In this document: positions 1 through 9,905 of the stretch, in pieces
Position numbering within the stretch: position 1 is the stretch's first letter
How the letters are laid out: every line of letters begins with the position of its first letter
NCBI GenBank assembly: GCA_046530735.1
Contig: JBHEQV010000001.1
Location: 1-64,000 of the forward strand
DNA from: Arsenophonus sp046530735
GTDB taxonomy: Bacteria > Pseudomonadota > Gammaproteobacteria > Enterobacterales > Enterobacteriaceae
Reading direction: 5' to 3'
DNA: 64,000 nt
Notes under the pieces: generated by a model
What the model saw: the letters and a program-made list of their open reading frames with translations, nothing else
Databases searched by the model: none
Told to the model about the DNA's origin: nothing
Made by a program: the position numbers and the translations under genes

Positions 1-247
1 GATTGAATAAGCTTTTATAATAGTGAGTCGACGTAGTCGATGTGTAAAAACTCCAGTTTAAGAAAAACATCCCTTCAATTGTATTTAAGCTGTTATAGTC
101 TTCTAAAAAAATCTGTAAGCGGCTAACGGGAGTTAAGCTGCTATCATGGTAGTAACCAAAGTACAATTTAAGGATGAAAAATAGATTTATGAGGCGTCAG
201 AGCTGGTCCCCGGTCTGACCGTTATAGACCAGATTTGCTAATAACTT
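1..247 (+). mobile_element. IS256-family element, right-end fragment
   Basis: This is the 3' end of a decayed mutator-type (IS256-family) transposase plus the right terminal repeat. The stretch near 140-175 reads as a degraded form of the C-terminal motif V-V-N-N-V-x-F-K-D-G-E that ends the other copies in this window. The terminal repeat AGACCAGATTTGCTAATAAC lies at about 227-246. The element runs off the left edge of the window. Its outer end touches the stop codon of the following gene. No intact reading frame remains. Confidence 0.75.
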
Positions 248-815
248 ATATTTTATAAGCTTTTATTATATATGGTAATAACTTATGGCTACTAATTTGC
301 CAAACTATTTGGCTAATTCCACAAGCTATAATCGCTACTAAAAATGCGCCTGCCATATCTAAAGGCCAATGTACACCAAGAAAAATTCTTGCCCATCCAA
401 TTGTGAAAGCCAGTATAAATAAGAATAGTCCAATCCAAGTTCTTAACCAAAATAAAAAGCCAAAAGAGAAGGTAAAAGCAATAGTAGTATGATTACTTGG
501 AAATGATGGCGTCGGATCATGAGCAAGAAAATGTTGGCCTATCCCCAACATAAAAGGTCGATCTTGTGGGAAAATTACACCAATAGAACCGGAAATAACT
601 AAACCTATAATAACTGCAAGAGCAGTTTTACAGACAAACACTCTTTGGCAAACTAAATTTTTTGATGATCCCAAAAGCCAACAGGCAATAGTAATTAAGG
701 GAAATATGAGAATGAGTCGTTTAGCCAAAAAAATTACTAGTGTTAGCGTGCTAATTGATGTAGTTAAAGTGGCATTAATAAAACTAAATAAACTTAAGTT
801 AATATCATTTAGCAA
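246..815 (-). CDS. ybjG: PAP2-family undecaprenyl-pyrophosphate phosphatase, YbjG-like
   Basis: A 189-residue integral membrane phosphatase, close in length and sequence to E. coli YbjG (about 198 aa). That family dephosphorylates undecaprenyl pyrophosphate to recycle the lipid carrier for peptidoglycan. The three PAP2 motifs are in order: QDRPF near residue 83, PSNH near residue 106 (E. coli YbjG has PSDH) and ARIFLGVHWPLD near residue 143, supplying the Arg, His and Asp of the active site. Several hydrophobic segments are visible and the N-terminus (MLNDINLSLFSFINAT) aligns with YbjG, supporting the start. The protein is slightly short at the C-terminus, where the stop codon abuts an IS256 end. 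A second IS256 end begins only about 26 bp upstream of the start codon, so the promoter must lie in IS-derived sequence. It could in principle be a different PAP2 paralogue. Confidence 0.87.
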   Translation of the reverse strand: MLNDINLSLFSFINATLTTSISTLTLVIFLAKRLILIFPLITIACWLLGSSKNLVCQRVFVCKTALAVIIGLVISGSIGVIFPQDRPFMLGIGQHFLAHDPTPSFPSNHTTIAFTFSFGFLFWLRTWIGLFLFILAFTIGWARIFLGVHWPLDMAGAFLVAIIACGISQIVWQISSHKLLPYIIKAYKI

Positions 816-841
816 AGTAAATCCCTTATTGAATATGCATT

Positions 842-908
842 CTGAGTTATTAGAAAATATAGTTATGGCAATCAGGATACACTCTGTTCTGATGCTTCAT
901 CAATTTGT
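842..908 (-). mobile_element. IS256-family right-end fragment, inverted relative to 1-247
   Basis: The stretch starts with GAGTTATTAGAAAATATAG, a decayed form of the terminal repeat that starts the full copies near 7399 and 48218. It continues with TCTGATGCTTCATCAATTTG, matching their next 60 bases. Only this end survives; an IS91-family 3' end follows directly. With the fragment at 1-247 it forms an inverted pair of IS ends around the ybjG-like gene. Confidence 0.6.
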
Positions 909-910
909 TC

Positions 911-2855
911 ATGGTTTAGGAAATTGAATTGCTCTTTAAAAGAACACCAAAGCCATCTATTTTCCTAAAAATAGATAGAATCGATTTACTTGGGCGCCTA
1001 CTGTAGGTTCAAATTTTATTCAAGTATGTATTCTTTGAGCTAATATACTAATATTAAATATTAATTCTAGGATTTAGCTTAATAAGCTTCCTTTTTATTT
1101 TATGCATTCTTTCCTGACAACAATTTTATTAATTGTTTACCAAACCTGAGCGTCGGTAAAAATAGTCATTATCATATAGAATATTTGTAGATCTATGCGC
1201 AGGAATTCTTTCATCAGAACGGCGAAGCCAAGTTTTTATGAATCATAATTTTTAGCGCTTTATACAACTTCGGTAATAGTGTATTTCGTTTATAATTCAA
1301 CAAGAAACCATAATAACGCACTATCTTAAAATGCTTAGGTGGAATATGCCTAATATAGCGCCAAACTATCTCTTCCTGCCTTATCGCAGGTGCTCGTGGT
1401 CTGTTCCTATGATTACTGTTTAAGTCCGGTTGATCTATAATTATATGCAATTACTCTCACTTGCTGTAATGCTGAAGTTTTGAAGCGGGGATAATTATCC
1501 TGACATTTAAGGTATCGTTATAAGTATTTTACACTACGGCAAACTCATTTTGCTTTTTTTTTAGCAAAATGCACTTTCCAGTAATGTTAGTACGGTATTT
1601 TCTTCAGGTAACGTCGCCACTTCTCCTGGCGTAGATATGCCAAAGACCAGGAAACCTATAATTTATCATCTCATCGCTATAACGCAATAGTCTGATAACA
1701 GCGCCTCGCCAGATTTCTTCGATCGTTTTTTTTGAAAAACAGATCCAACAATACAGTATGTTTAATATCCAGGACTGACATAAGATGTTAATTGAGTTGT
1801 CAACCATAAGGGTGCAAGGCACAGAAGATACCAATTTCGATACCCTATTTGTGTGCCTACTTCAAGATAGTGCGGGTGATGAATGTAAAATAAAGAATTA
1901 AGTAGTGGTCAGTTATTGTTAAAAAAGCCAAAGAAGATGGGTATAGTAAAAGTAATGTGTTATCAATCACAGTTAATAAAATATAAATCTCTTGCGCTAA
2001 CCATTCCTCGATAGCTTTGACTCCGTATGAACTGTAGGCTTTTAACTTACAACTTTGCAGAAAACAGCTATAGGAACGCATTCAGGAGAAACATAGCAAT
2101 AGCGTTGATAAGCAAAACCAATAATATAACTTTCGTAGGTAAGCATTCGCTCGATAGCATCGACTGATTCATAAGTTTACATTTTCACCATGTTTTCAAG
2201 AAAATTATTTCACAGCCGTCCTAATGCTGAAAAGCAGTTTAGTTGAGCAGAAGAGATATATATGTGGTAAATTACTCTCTGGATATCTTTCTAGATAAAG
2301 AGAAATCGTCATCCTATCTGCGTTTGTCAGGTCTATCGGTCAAATTATCTTTGTGTTTGTTCTAAGAGGAAAAAAGAGACGAGAATTATTCCTAGTTCTC
2401 TATAGTGATAGATTTATCGGAAAGTATATTTTTAGTTATTACTTCTCAATGAAATTTTATCAGCGTCATTAACTTGGTCTTGGCGTTATTTAAAAGATCG
2501 GATAATCGTGAGTAAAAGTGAGGAATACTTGCGTGTCAAAAATTTAGGGATCAAGAATTATATGCATTGCTGTATGGCCTATTTTGGGTGTCATAAAAAT
2601 TCAATCGGTCTTTTCTCCTTAATTTAAAGAAAAAAAAGATCATAAAATATTTTGAGTAAATAGGCAGTGTAACATGTGAAGTTATGTGTTATATTCCTGA
2701 TTTATCCGGTTTATGCTTTTTAGGAGATTTATTCTGAGCCATCTGGCTGAATTCCTTAAAATTAACATATTGCAGAGTAAAAATAGCATTTATATGATGA
2801 ACATCATCGAAATAACATAGCTACGCCGTTTACATTATACTGTTCTACGTTTTCT
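911..2855 (-). mobile_element. IS91-family element (copy 1), transposase pseudogene
   Basis: A decayed IS91-family element that encoded an HUH (Y2) rolling-circle transposase. Read on the minus strand, 2081-1080 gives scattered but ordered matches to the family: an N-terminal cysteine region with EEWLAQEIYIL, then EEIWRGAVIRLLRYSDE, YWKVHFAKK, EEIVWRYIRHIPPKHFKIV and RYYGFLLNYKRNTLLPK. Stops and frameshifts break the frame throughout. The 3' end carries a stem-loop (955-976) followed by a conserved tail shared with the copies at 9900 and 45690. The 5' side (about 2480-2800) contains a conserved extra module also found near 45750 and 26000. The 5' boundary near 2855 is approximate. Confidence 0.75.
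955..976. repeat. Stem-loop at the 3' terminus of IS91 copy 1
   Basis: ATCTATTTTCCTAAAAATAGAT folds into a short stem close to the 3' end of the IS91 copy. Equivalent, more decayed hairpins lie near 9945-9965 and 47655-47680 in the other copies. IS91-type elements are known to carry a hairpin at the end where rolling-circle transfer terminates, which suggests that role here. Confidence 0.5.
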
Positions 2856-2996
2856 CCATCCTTAAATTGGACGTTGTTAAACCTCCCCTGTTAATAATAA
2901 ACAACATCTAATTTAAGAATGGAGAACAGATTTGCGAAGCACCAGAGTGCAGCTGCACCAGCATAAACCAGATTTACTAATAACTCACTTTAGTTT
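2851..2996. mobile_element. Head-to-head IS256 3' fragments
   Basis: At 2851-2880 the transposase C-terminal code (N-N-V-Q-F-K-D-G-E) reads on the minus strand. At 2899-2926 the same segment reads on the plus strand and continues to a terminal repeat, ACCAGATTTACTAATAACTC, ending near 2990. The two fragments form an inverted repeat around an 18-base centre. Two opposed insertions with an internal deletion, or fold-back copying, would both produce this. Confidence 0.6.
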
Positions 2997-3353
2997 AAGA
3001 TTCCTTATTAAAAATTAACTAATCTGAAAACAGATGGTTAATTTTTGCAAATACATTTAGTGTATCATGTAACACAGGCTATCACTTAAAATAAAAAACT
3101 ATTTATCTTTTACATAAGTAGCTTAATTGATGTTTATCAAACAAAAATAACATTTTTTAGTGAGATTATAATCAGAATATTATAATAACCGGCACATCTC
3201 ATTGATTTAATATTTAAGCTATTTTCAAGACGCATCCTGACAGTAAACTTTATCGCCATGCTAAATAGCAATCTACTTTTAGTAATTAATAATTAAAAAG
3301 AAAGAGATAAATTCACTATTTTGATTTATATAAAATCAAACAATTTTTGTTAT
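2997..3353. other. Non-coding stretch downstream of typA with one hairpin
   Basis: No gene remnant was recognised. At 3010-3046 the sequence forms a near-perfect stem (AAAAATTAAC-AATCTG against CAGAT-GGTTAATTTTT) with an AAAA loop, resembling a bidirectional terminator. It lies about 300 bp beyond the typA stop codon, so its link to typA is uncertain. The rest is AT-rich with short direct and inverted repeats. Confidence 0.4.
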
Positions 3354-5183
3354 TTAAACTTTTTTATTTCTGTAAGCACGACGACGATCATTTTCTGTTA
3401 AATAGCGTTTCCTTAAACGGATTGATTGCGGAGTAATTTCCACTAATTCATCATCATCGATAAACTCTAATGCCTGTTCTAATGTTTTTTTAACCGGCGG
3501 GGATAAAATTGTAGCTTCATCTGTTCCTGATACACGCACATTGGTCAATTTTTTACAGGTTGAACAGTTGACAGTCAAATCATTTGAGCGAGAATGAATA
3601 CCAATAATTTGTCCTTCATATACTTCAGCACCATGACCAAGAAATAACTTCCCGTGATCTTGCAAACTATAAAGCGCATAAGCTACCGCTTTACCTTGAC
3701 AATTTGAAATTATAACGCCATTTTGTCGACGACCAATTTCACCAGGACGTATATCATTATAATGACTAAAGGTTGTATACAGCAAACCGGTTCCTGATGT
3801 CATCATCATAAACTCAGTTCGAAAACCAATTAATCCACGACTTGGAATAATATAATCAAGCCGGACACGTCCTTTACTATCAGGCAACATATCGCACACT
3901 TCACCTTTACGTTTACCTAATGCGATCATAACATTGCCTTGATGTTGTTCTTCAACATTGAGTGTAACCTGTTCAAAAGGTTCCTGTTTACGACCTTCAA
4001 ATTCACGGAAAATAACTTTAGGACGAGAAACAGCTAATTCAAACCCTTCACGGCGCATGTTTTCAATTAATACCGAAAGGTGAAGTTCACCACGACCGGA
4101 AACACGAAAAGCGTCGGGATCGTCAGTCTCTTCTACACGTAACGCAACGTTATGCACTAACTCTTTTTTAAGGCGATCTAAAATTTGACGAGAAGTAACA
4201 TATTTTCCTTCACGGCTACAAAACGGTGAGGTATTAACACAGAAATACATACTTACTGTTGGATCATCAATAGCTAATGCTGGTAATGGTTCAATATTAT
4301 TTGGATCACATAAGGTATCTGAGATATTTAATTCCCCCAATCCTGTTAAAGCAATAATATCACCAGCTTCAGCAATCTGAGAATCGATACGCTTTAATCC
4401 TAAATGTGTTAATATCTTACCCACTTTACCACTACATCTTTTACCTTTACTATCAACAATAGTAATTGTTTGATTTGGCTTTACTGCACCACGCTTAATG
4501 CGACCAATACCAATAACACCCAAATAATTATTGTAATCAAGTTGAGATATTTGCATTTGGAAAGCGCCTTCCATATCAACTTGCGGAGGAGGAACATATT
4601 TTACAATTGCTTCGTAGAGTGGTGTCATATCTGCAGCCATATCATTATAATCATTTCCAGCAATACCATTTAAGGCTGAAGCGTAAATGATAGGAAAATC
4701 TAGTTGTTCATCAGTTGCTTCTAAGTTGACAAACAGATCAAAAACTTGATCAACAACCCAATCAGGTCTTACGCCTGGACGATCAATTTTATTGACTACC
4801 ACGATTGGTTTTAAACCATGAGCAAAGGCTTTTTTAGTAACAAAGCAGGTTTGCGGCATCGGGCCCTCCATAGCATCAACTAATAGCAACACATTATCAA
4901 CCATTGACATAACCCGTTCAACTTCACCACCAAAATCAGCATGCCCCGGCGTATCAATAATATTAATTTGATAACCATGCCATTTGATGCCGGTATTTTT
5001 TGCTAAGATCGTGATCCCACGTTCTTTTTCTAAATCATTGGAATCCATTACACGTTCATCGAGGTTATTACGTTCACCAAAGGTGCCAGATTGTTGTAAT
5101 AATTTATCGACCAATGTCGTTTTCCCATGATCTACGTGAGCGATGATGGCAATATTTCTTAAATCATTGATATTTAATAACAT
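3354..5183 (-). CDS. typA: Ribosome-associated GTPase TypA/BipA
   Basis: A 609-residue translational GTPase (E. coli TypA/BipA has 607). It binds the 70S ribosome and supports ribosome assembly and stress adaptation, especially in the cold. The GTPase motifs are intact: AHVDHGKT (residues 15-22, G1), ERGITI (switch I), DTPGHADF (G3) and NKID (G4). The EF-G-like domains and the BipA-specific C-terminus (VRLDYIIPSRGLIGF, SRSNDLTVN, LEFIDDDELVEITP) follow in order. The start is three codons upstream of the usual position; the DLRNIAIIAHVDHG core fixes the frame. In E. coli this gene is divergent from glnA, but no glnA remnant was found upstream; an IS481 remnant lies there instead. The gene stands alone among IS debris, so its intact frame implies selection. 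Confidence 0.97.
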   Translation of the reverse strand: MLLNINDLRNIAIIAHVDHGKTTLVDKLLQQSGTFGERNNLDERVMDSNDLEKERGITILAKNTGIKWHGYQINIIDTPGHADFGGEVERVMSMVDNVLLLVDAMEGPMPQTCFVTKKAFAHGLKPIVVVNKIDRPGVRPDWVVDQVFDLFVNLEATDEQLDFPIIYASALNGIAGNDYNDMAADMTPLYEAIVKYVPPPQVDMEGAFQMQISQLDYNNYLGVIGIGRIKRGAVKPNQTITIVDSKGKRCSGKVGKILTHLGLKRIDSQIAEAGDIIALTGLGELNISDTLCDPNNIEPLPALAIDDPTVSMYFCVNTSPFCSREGKYVTSRQILDRLKKELVHNVALRVEETDDPDAFRVSGRGELHLSVLIENMRREGFELAVSRPKVIFREFEGRKQEPFEQVTLNVEEQHQGNVMIALGKRKGEVCDMLPDSKGRVRLDYIIPSRGLIGFRTEFMMMTSGTGLLYTTFSHYNDIRPGEIGRRQNGVIISNCQGKAVAYALYSLQDHGKLFLGHGAEVYEGQIIGIHSRSNDLTVNCSTCKKLTNVRVSGTDEATILSPPVKKTLEQALEFIDDDELVEITPQSIRLRKRYLTENDRRRAYRNKKV

Positions 5184-5689
5184 ATTATATTATTTTTATG
5201 GTTTCAAGAGAGTAATTATGAACATGTTAATTGAGAGAAATAAAATCACTTAACTCTTAGCCAGTAACATTAACCTATTTTAATAAAATAAAGTATAACC
5301 TAACAATACCTATTGACAAAAGAAGAAAACATACGTTATAGCTTAATTTGATTGTATCTGATAAATCAGATGTCAGGGTTATCAACCCACTTAGAGTCAT
5401 CAAGATAGATATATGCCACGAGTGTGTTTTTAATGTCGTAATCTAACTACAACTTAATGGTGAACTGGATGAGTCATTAAAAAACTTGCAGGCGGTAACT
5501 CAGATGGTGATAACTTTGTTCAGCTTATCACCAATGAGATTATTAACTCTAGCTATAAATAATTTAAGTTACTCTTAGGTGGTCATTATGACCTCTTGTT
5601 AGTTGTTACTTATTTTTCATTTGAAAATCATTAAATTTTCACTGTTGCCGATTGATGATAATTCTTTATTAGATTATCATTGACGTTTA
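5184..5689. other. typA upstream region, no gene seen
   Basis: About 500 bp between the typA start codon and the IS481 remnant. The first 150 bp probably hold the typA promoter and leader. I saw no clear coding remnant: reading in all frames gives short, stop-broken fragments, and nothing recognisable as glnA, the usual divergent neighbour in E. coli. Confidence 0.4.
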
Positions 5690-6790
5690 CTTAATTTCAA
5701 AAAATTCTAATGTCAGCCCTGCTCTTTACAAGTTTAATACTGATAAAAGATTGCATCGGTATCACATTACAGAAAATAGTATGGTTTTTGAATAATTCAA
5801 GTTTAACTTTGAACTAATTTTGCATAGACTGCAATGGAGTTTTACTAGCCAAAACTGATTAGAGCAATTCCTGATTGATTGCACAGTTAAATATATCAAT
5901 GCAGAAATGATCTTAAGCTCTTTAGCAGAATTGAAAGGATAGTTTTACTATGTATCTTTAATATGCCTATTAAATCGCTCGATCATATCATTTATTTTAA
6001 AATAAATCGTGAATGATAAGTCGGTGTTTTATATCAAGATCTGTACAACAAACGAGCGAATTCATGTTTTTTGATAACTGAACGTTTTGTAGGCCAAAAA
6101 GTAATCTGTAAGAACCTAAACGGATAGTTATGGGAGATCTCGATTAAAATCATATAAGAATCAGCGAGCATTGGCCGCAGTCTTGGCATTTCCAAGACAG
6201 ATAAAAATCATAGAGTGGTATAAGTTTATACCTACGAAAGATAACATCGTGAATTTTTGTTTGGCATTTTTGGAAGATATTTTATATTTACGTGCCAATA
6301 AGCAAACGCGTAGTTTTTGAATGTTTTATACTTCCGACTTCTGGAATTTTTTGTCTTATTTCACGTAAATTTCCTACTCATTATACCCTGTATAAATGAG
6401 GATCTAAGCCAGATTAAGATGCAATGGTTCAAGAAATTCGCATAGGAGGAACTGTTAGTTAAATCAACGAAAGAAAGAAAATATTTTTCGCAAATAGGGA
6501 AATCGACTTAAGCTTTTTAAGAAAGTAACAGTGTGTCGTCGGCAAACGATATAGAATATGGCTGTGATCATCAACATCATTTTATTTTTTCCTTTAGTAA
6601 CAGTAAGTTTAGATATACCACATGATGCTTAGTTAAAGTAGATGCAGACTTTTTGTTGAGCTAAATAGAAATTTTGATTTAAATGTTGCAGTTGTCTGAC
6701 GATTGGGAGCTATACTAATCATTATTATATTTTTACAATCAAACATATTCATCAATACTCATCTTGCCATGAATAGGGGACTGGGTGGCA
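5690..6790 (-). mobile_element. IS481-family element, transposase pseudogene (most complete copy)
   Basis: Reading the minus strand from 6790 to 5690 gives ordered fragments of an IS481-family DDE transposase. They are an N-terminal helix-turn-helix region, a DDHSHILYRLP segment, WHVNIKYLPKMPNKNSRCY (the conserved H-x-D-x-K-Y-L-P-x-M-P region), LDIKHRLIIHD and MIERFNRHIKD (the E-R-F-N motif), then a C-terminal SVLASKTPLQSMQN segment. Many stops and frameshifts interrupt it. Two further fragments of the same element, starting with the same CCTATTCATGGCAAG-like end, occur near 18600 and 25600. The outer boundaries are estimated from those matches. Confidence 0.7.
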
Positions 6791-7398
6791 AGGATTTATA
6801 TAACGATCTAGGACTAAACAGTTAGAAAAACACTCCAGGGATGATAAAAACGCTTAATTGATAAAGATTTTAGTAACCAGGTTGCAAAATTCTGTGAAGA
6901 CAGAATGGTGGATATTCTGACAGCACAAATCAGAAAAAAAACTGCGATGTCATTGCCATATAATCTAATAAGACTTCATTAGTATATGAATAAGTACTAC
7001 AAAATGACGTCGTCGTAAAATACTAGAAATCATACAATAATTATAAGAAAAATATAAGACGATTACCTGAATACCACTCAGACTGTTCTTATTTTTAGAA
7101 AAACAGTACAGTGTGAGATGATAGAAGCTGATTGCAGTATTAAAAATATTTTTCTTTTTTTTTGAGATAAACACGCAAATAAGGCTCAAATTAAAAGCCT
7201 TTAATAGCAGCAAGATCACTGCCTATATGAATATGATCACACGATAATATATCAGCAGTTAAACAATAATAAAAAATCGTTTATTTTATTATCGGAAATT
7301 AGATTACCTTATGCAATTTTTGCTCAATAAACGTTATCAGGAAGTGTCTGTTTCTTAAACATTAACAACGAAAGGTTTTACCAAACACGCGACAAAAG
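6791..7398. other. Unresolved AT-rich stretch
   Basis: About 600 bp between IS481 and IS256 remnants. Both strands give only short broken frames and I recognise no family. It may be the flank of a lost gene or a further decayed element. Confidence 0.3.
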
Positions 7399-8778
7399 GA
7401 GTTATTGGCAAATCTGGTATATGTGATTAAGATATCTTCTATTCTGATGCTTAATGAACCCGTTTTCATTATTAAATAATATGTTGTTTACCAGCATGAG
7501 CACAAACAGAAAATTCTCTTAAGCCAGCTCCATATTTTCTTAGCAGACGAGAACAACTTAAATAGCATTCAAATAGTTGTTTTTCTCAAACTACAGTGCT
7601 TCGTTCGTCAGCTTCGTATACTCACAATATCATAAAAACTAATTCAATCAGATTCTTCGTTCTTATGACGCCCAGTGCACTTACGACAAAGCATAGAATG
7701 CCATCTGTTATTTTCGATTATTCATCAAGCTTCTTCATCGCTGGATGATACGCTGAAAACTTTGTAACAAAACATCAATAGGTTTATTATCGACATTGCG
7801 GCTCTCTGCTATCCAAATCTTCTGCAACTCACCTTAACTTTCGATTGCATGTCTTTATGAAGTGAAGTTAGCATATTAGCTATTTTATGTACCAACAACA
7901 TTGCTGCTACATATCGAGAATATCTTTATCATTGCATTCAAAAAGCTAATATCACTTGTTTCCCTAGCAAGCCTAGGAAACATGATTAAAACACAAGACT
8001 CACTACTATACAGAAGTTCAGCCTAATACACTTCCTGACTATCGATAAGCATCTTCGGTGCAACGAGTTCCTTAGGTTCATATGCAGCGACGTCAATAAT
8101 GAGAAGCAGACAAAGGCGATTATATGCCATCAATCCAGAAATAAACGTTATACATATCGCTTAAATTACGTAAGGGGTATCAACCTTACCTGCGCTCTTT
8201 AAACCATTGCTGTTTCAATCTGCTGATGGTATTGTCAGAGAAGATTAGGTTTTCTCTCATTGAGAAAACCTACAGCTTCGTAAAAATCATCGGTGGCTAA
8301 TGGGATAATATTTCGCAAGCACAAGTGATGGGTAATCACTTTTTGATGATTTTGCACGCTTAAGATAAGGCGGTAAGGAAGGAGCTATTGAAATATATTT
8401 CTACCCTGCGATCCTTAACTTTAGGCTTTTTATCTCAACATCCACAATACCAGTCTGTATTGTTCGTTGGAGTAAATAGCATTACAGAAAACTATGGCAT
8501 AATATCTATCGACAGGTCAGTATTCAGCATGTTCTTGCAGTATGAATTTAAAATCCATCTCAATAACTGTGCCTATCAGCATTCCTAGTAGCATTACGAA
8601 TGCGTTCATGCAAAAGGGGACCCATCCCACTAAAGGTAATATCTGGTTTCTCGGATACTTCTAAAGTAGACTTTTTATTGCATATCATCTCTCTATATGT
8701 TGAAATCATTCATGAAATTAATCAGTAAGTTACGCCATCCATCTCAAAATTTCTATATACAAAAAATGAGTATAACTC
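7399..8778 (-). mobile_element. IS256-family element, full-length decayed copy
   Basis: Terminal inverted repeats are visible at both ends: GAGTTATTGGCAAATCTGGT starts at 7399, and its counterpart ending ATGAGTATAACTC lies at 8767-8777. The minus strand encodes a broken mutator-type transposase. It includes the H-K-I-A-N-x-L-x-x-L-x-K segment, a W-M-A-E-like segment, FYAF, and I-R-T-x-N-x-I-E-like and N-N-V-x-F-K-like motifs. Frameshifts and stops are frequent. Length between the repeats is about 1.38 kb, matching the copies at 48218-49602 and 55233-56627. Confidence 0.8.
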
Positions 8779-9674
8779 CTAATTAAATAATACTGATAAC
8801 GGTTTACAAATTTTTAAAAACTAAAAAAACAAAGAACCTAAAGAGCAAAATAAGGGTCAATATACGATATTATCAAAATTTCATATAGGTAAAATAAATT
8901 ATATTAAAGTGGATATCAACATAAATAAAACCACCCCCACTTTTTATTAAAACAAGTTTACTCGCTGCCTTTGTGAGAGTGGCAGATTTTATCACTAACA
9001 CTAAAATTAAACTCTACTAAAAAAGCGAAAACAGAAATAAAAAAGATAAATACGGTAGAATTTGTCACCTAAAACCCATTATAGTATAATAGAAAATTTA
9101 AGGTTCATGAATTTTTTTTGGATAAAAGAAACTTTTTTTTTCTAGACAAAAAAGACTTAATTTTTCTAGGTACTCTACCGGATATTTTACCACTAATTTA
9201 GACATGAAACCGTTCTTTATGAAAAAATCAGGAGCAGATTGAGCAAGAAGATCTCACTTTTGATGAATTTGTTTAATAATTGTATTATAACATTAATCGC
9301 CTGATATTTACTGATATCAGAGAAAACCCTAAAGATAGATATCCAAACAAATCATTAAATAAACACTGCTATGTATTACCCTAATTGGAACAAGACAATA
9401 CTGGATAAGCCTAAACTTGTTCTGTATTAAATCCAATATAACTTTAAAATATGGAAATAAATATGTGAAAAACCCTCACCAAAAAATATAGATTGAAACA
9501 CTGATAAAAAAGAAAATAGGTATTTTAAAAAAACTTTAAAAATAAAGCGGAAAAACTTCGATGAAGCGTTGCTACTGAAGGATAAAGATACAGAAGCAAC
9601 AAAATTTGAATTGGAAAATAACAGGTAAATTAATATAAGTGAAATAACTAAGATTCTAAAAAGAGAAGAAAAAT
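8779..9674. other. Unresolved AT-rich stretch with lysine-rich broken frames
   Basis: About 900 bp with no recognised gene. Plus-strand frames from about 9470 are rich in lysine and glutamate and lead into the hns-like remnant. The part near 9180-9420 gives fragments such as DMKPFFMKK and SGAD broken by stops. I could not assign a family. Confidence 0.3.
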
Positions 9675-9905
9675 ATTAAATTATCTCTAAGCATTTTAAC
9701 AGCATTACCACTATATGAAAGTTTGCCTTAACGAAATATTTCGAGTGGTTACAGAAAATTAAAGAAAAGTTAGAAGTGGTTATCGATGAAAACAGAAAGC
9801 TCTCTGAATAGGCAAAAAAAATCTAAAGAATAAAGAAAAACAACGCCTTGACCTGATTAAACTAATTGGAAACAATGGATTTAACCTTGATGATTAGGAA
9901 ATTAA
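9675..9905 (+). pseudogene. hns: H-NS-like nucleoid protein, N-terminal remnant
   Basis: The plus strand reads SKHFNSITTI, stop, then KFALTKYFEWLQKIKEKLEV and VIDENRKLSE. After two small frame changes it gives NKEKQRLDLIKLIGNNGFNL. This follows the H-NS/StpA N-terminal dimerisation domain (MSEALK-LNNIRTLRA, LEEMLEKLEVVVNERREE, MLIADGID) in order and spacing. The C-terminal DNA-binding domain with its TWTGQGR motif is absent: an IS91-family 3' end begins near 9900, where the linker would be. Internal stops show that the gene is dead. The match is by eye to a short coiled-coil domain, so an H-NS paralogue such as StpA or a plasmid-borne homologue is equally possible. Confidence 0.5.

Noticed and set aside
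985..1030. GGTTCAAATTTTATTC as a possible T-arm of a tRNA
   Set aside because: No matching acceptor or anticodon stem; the segment aligns with the 3' tail of IS91 copy 3 near 47620.
5184..5689. glnA relic divergent from typA, as expected from E. coli order
   Set aside because: No glutamine synthetase motif could be read in any frame.
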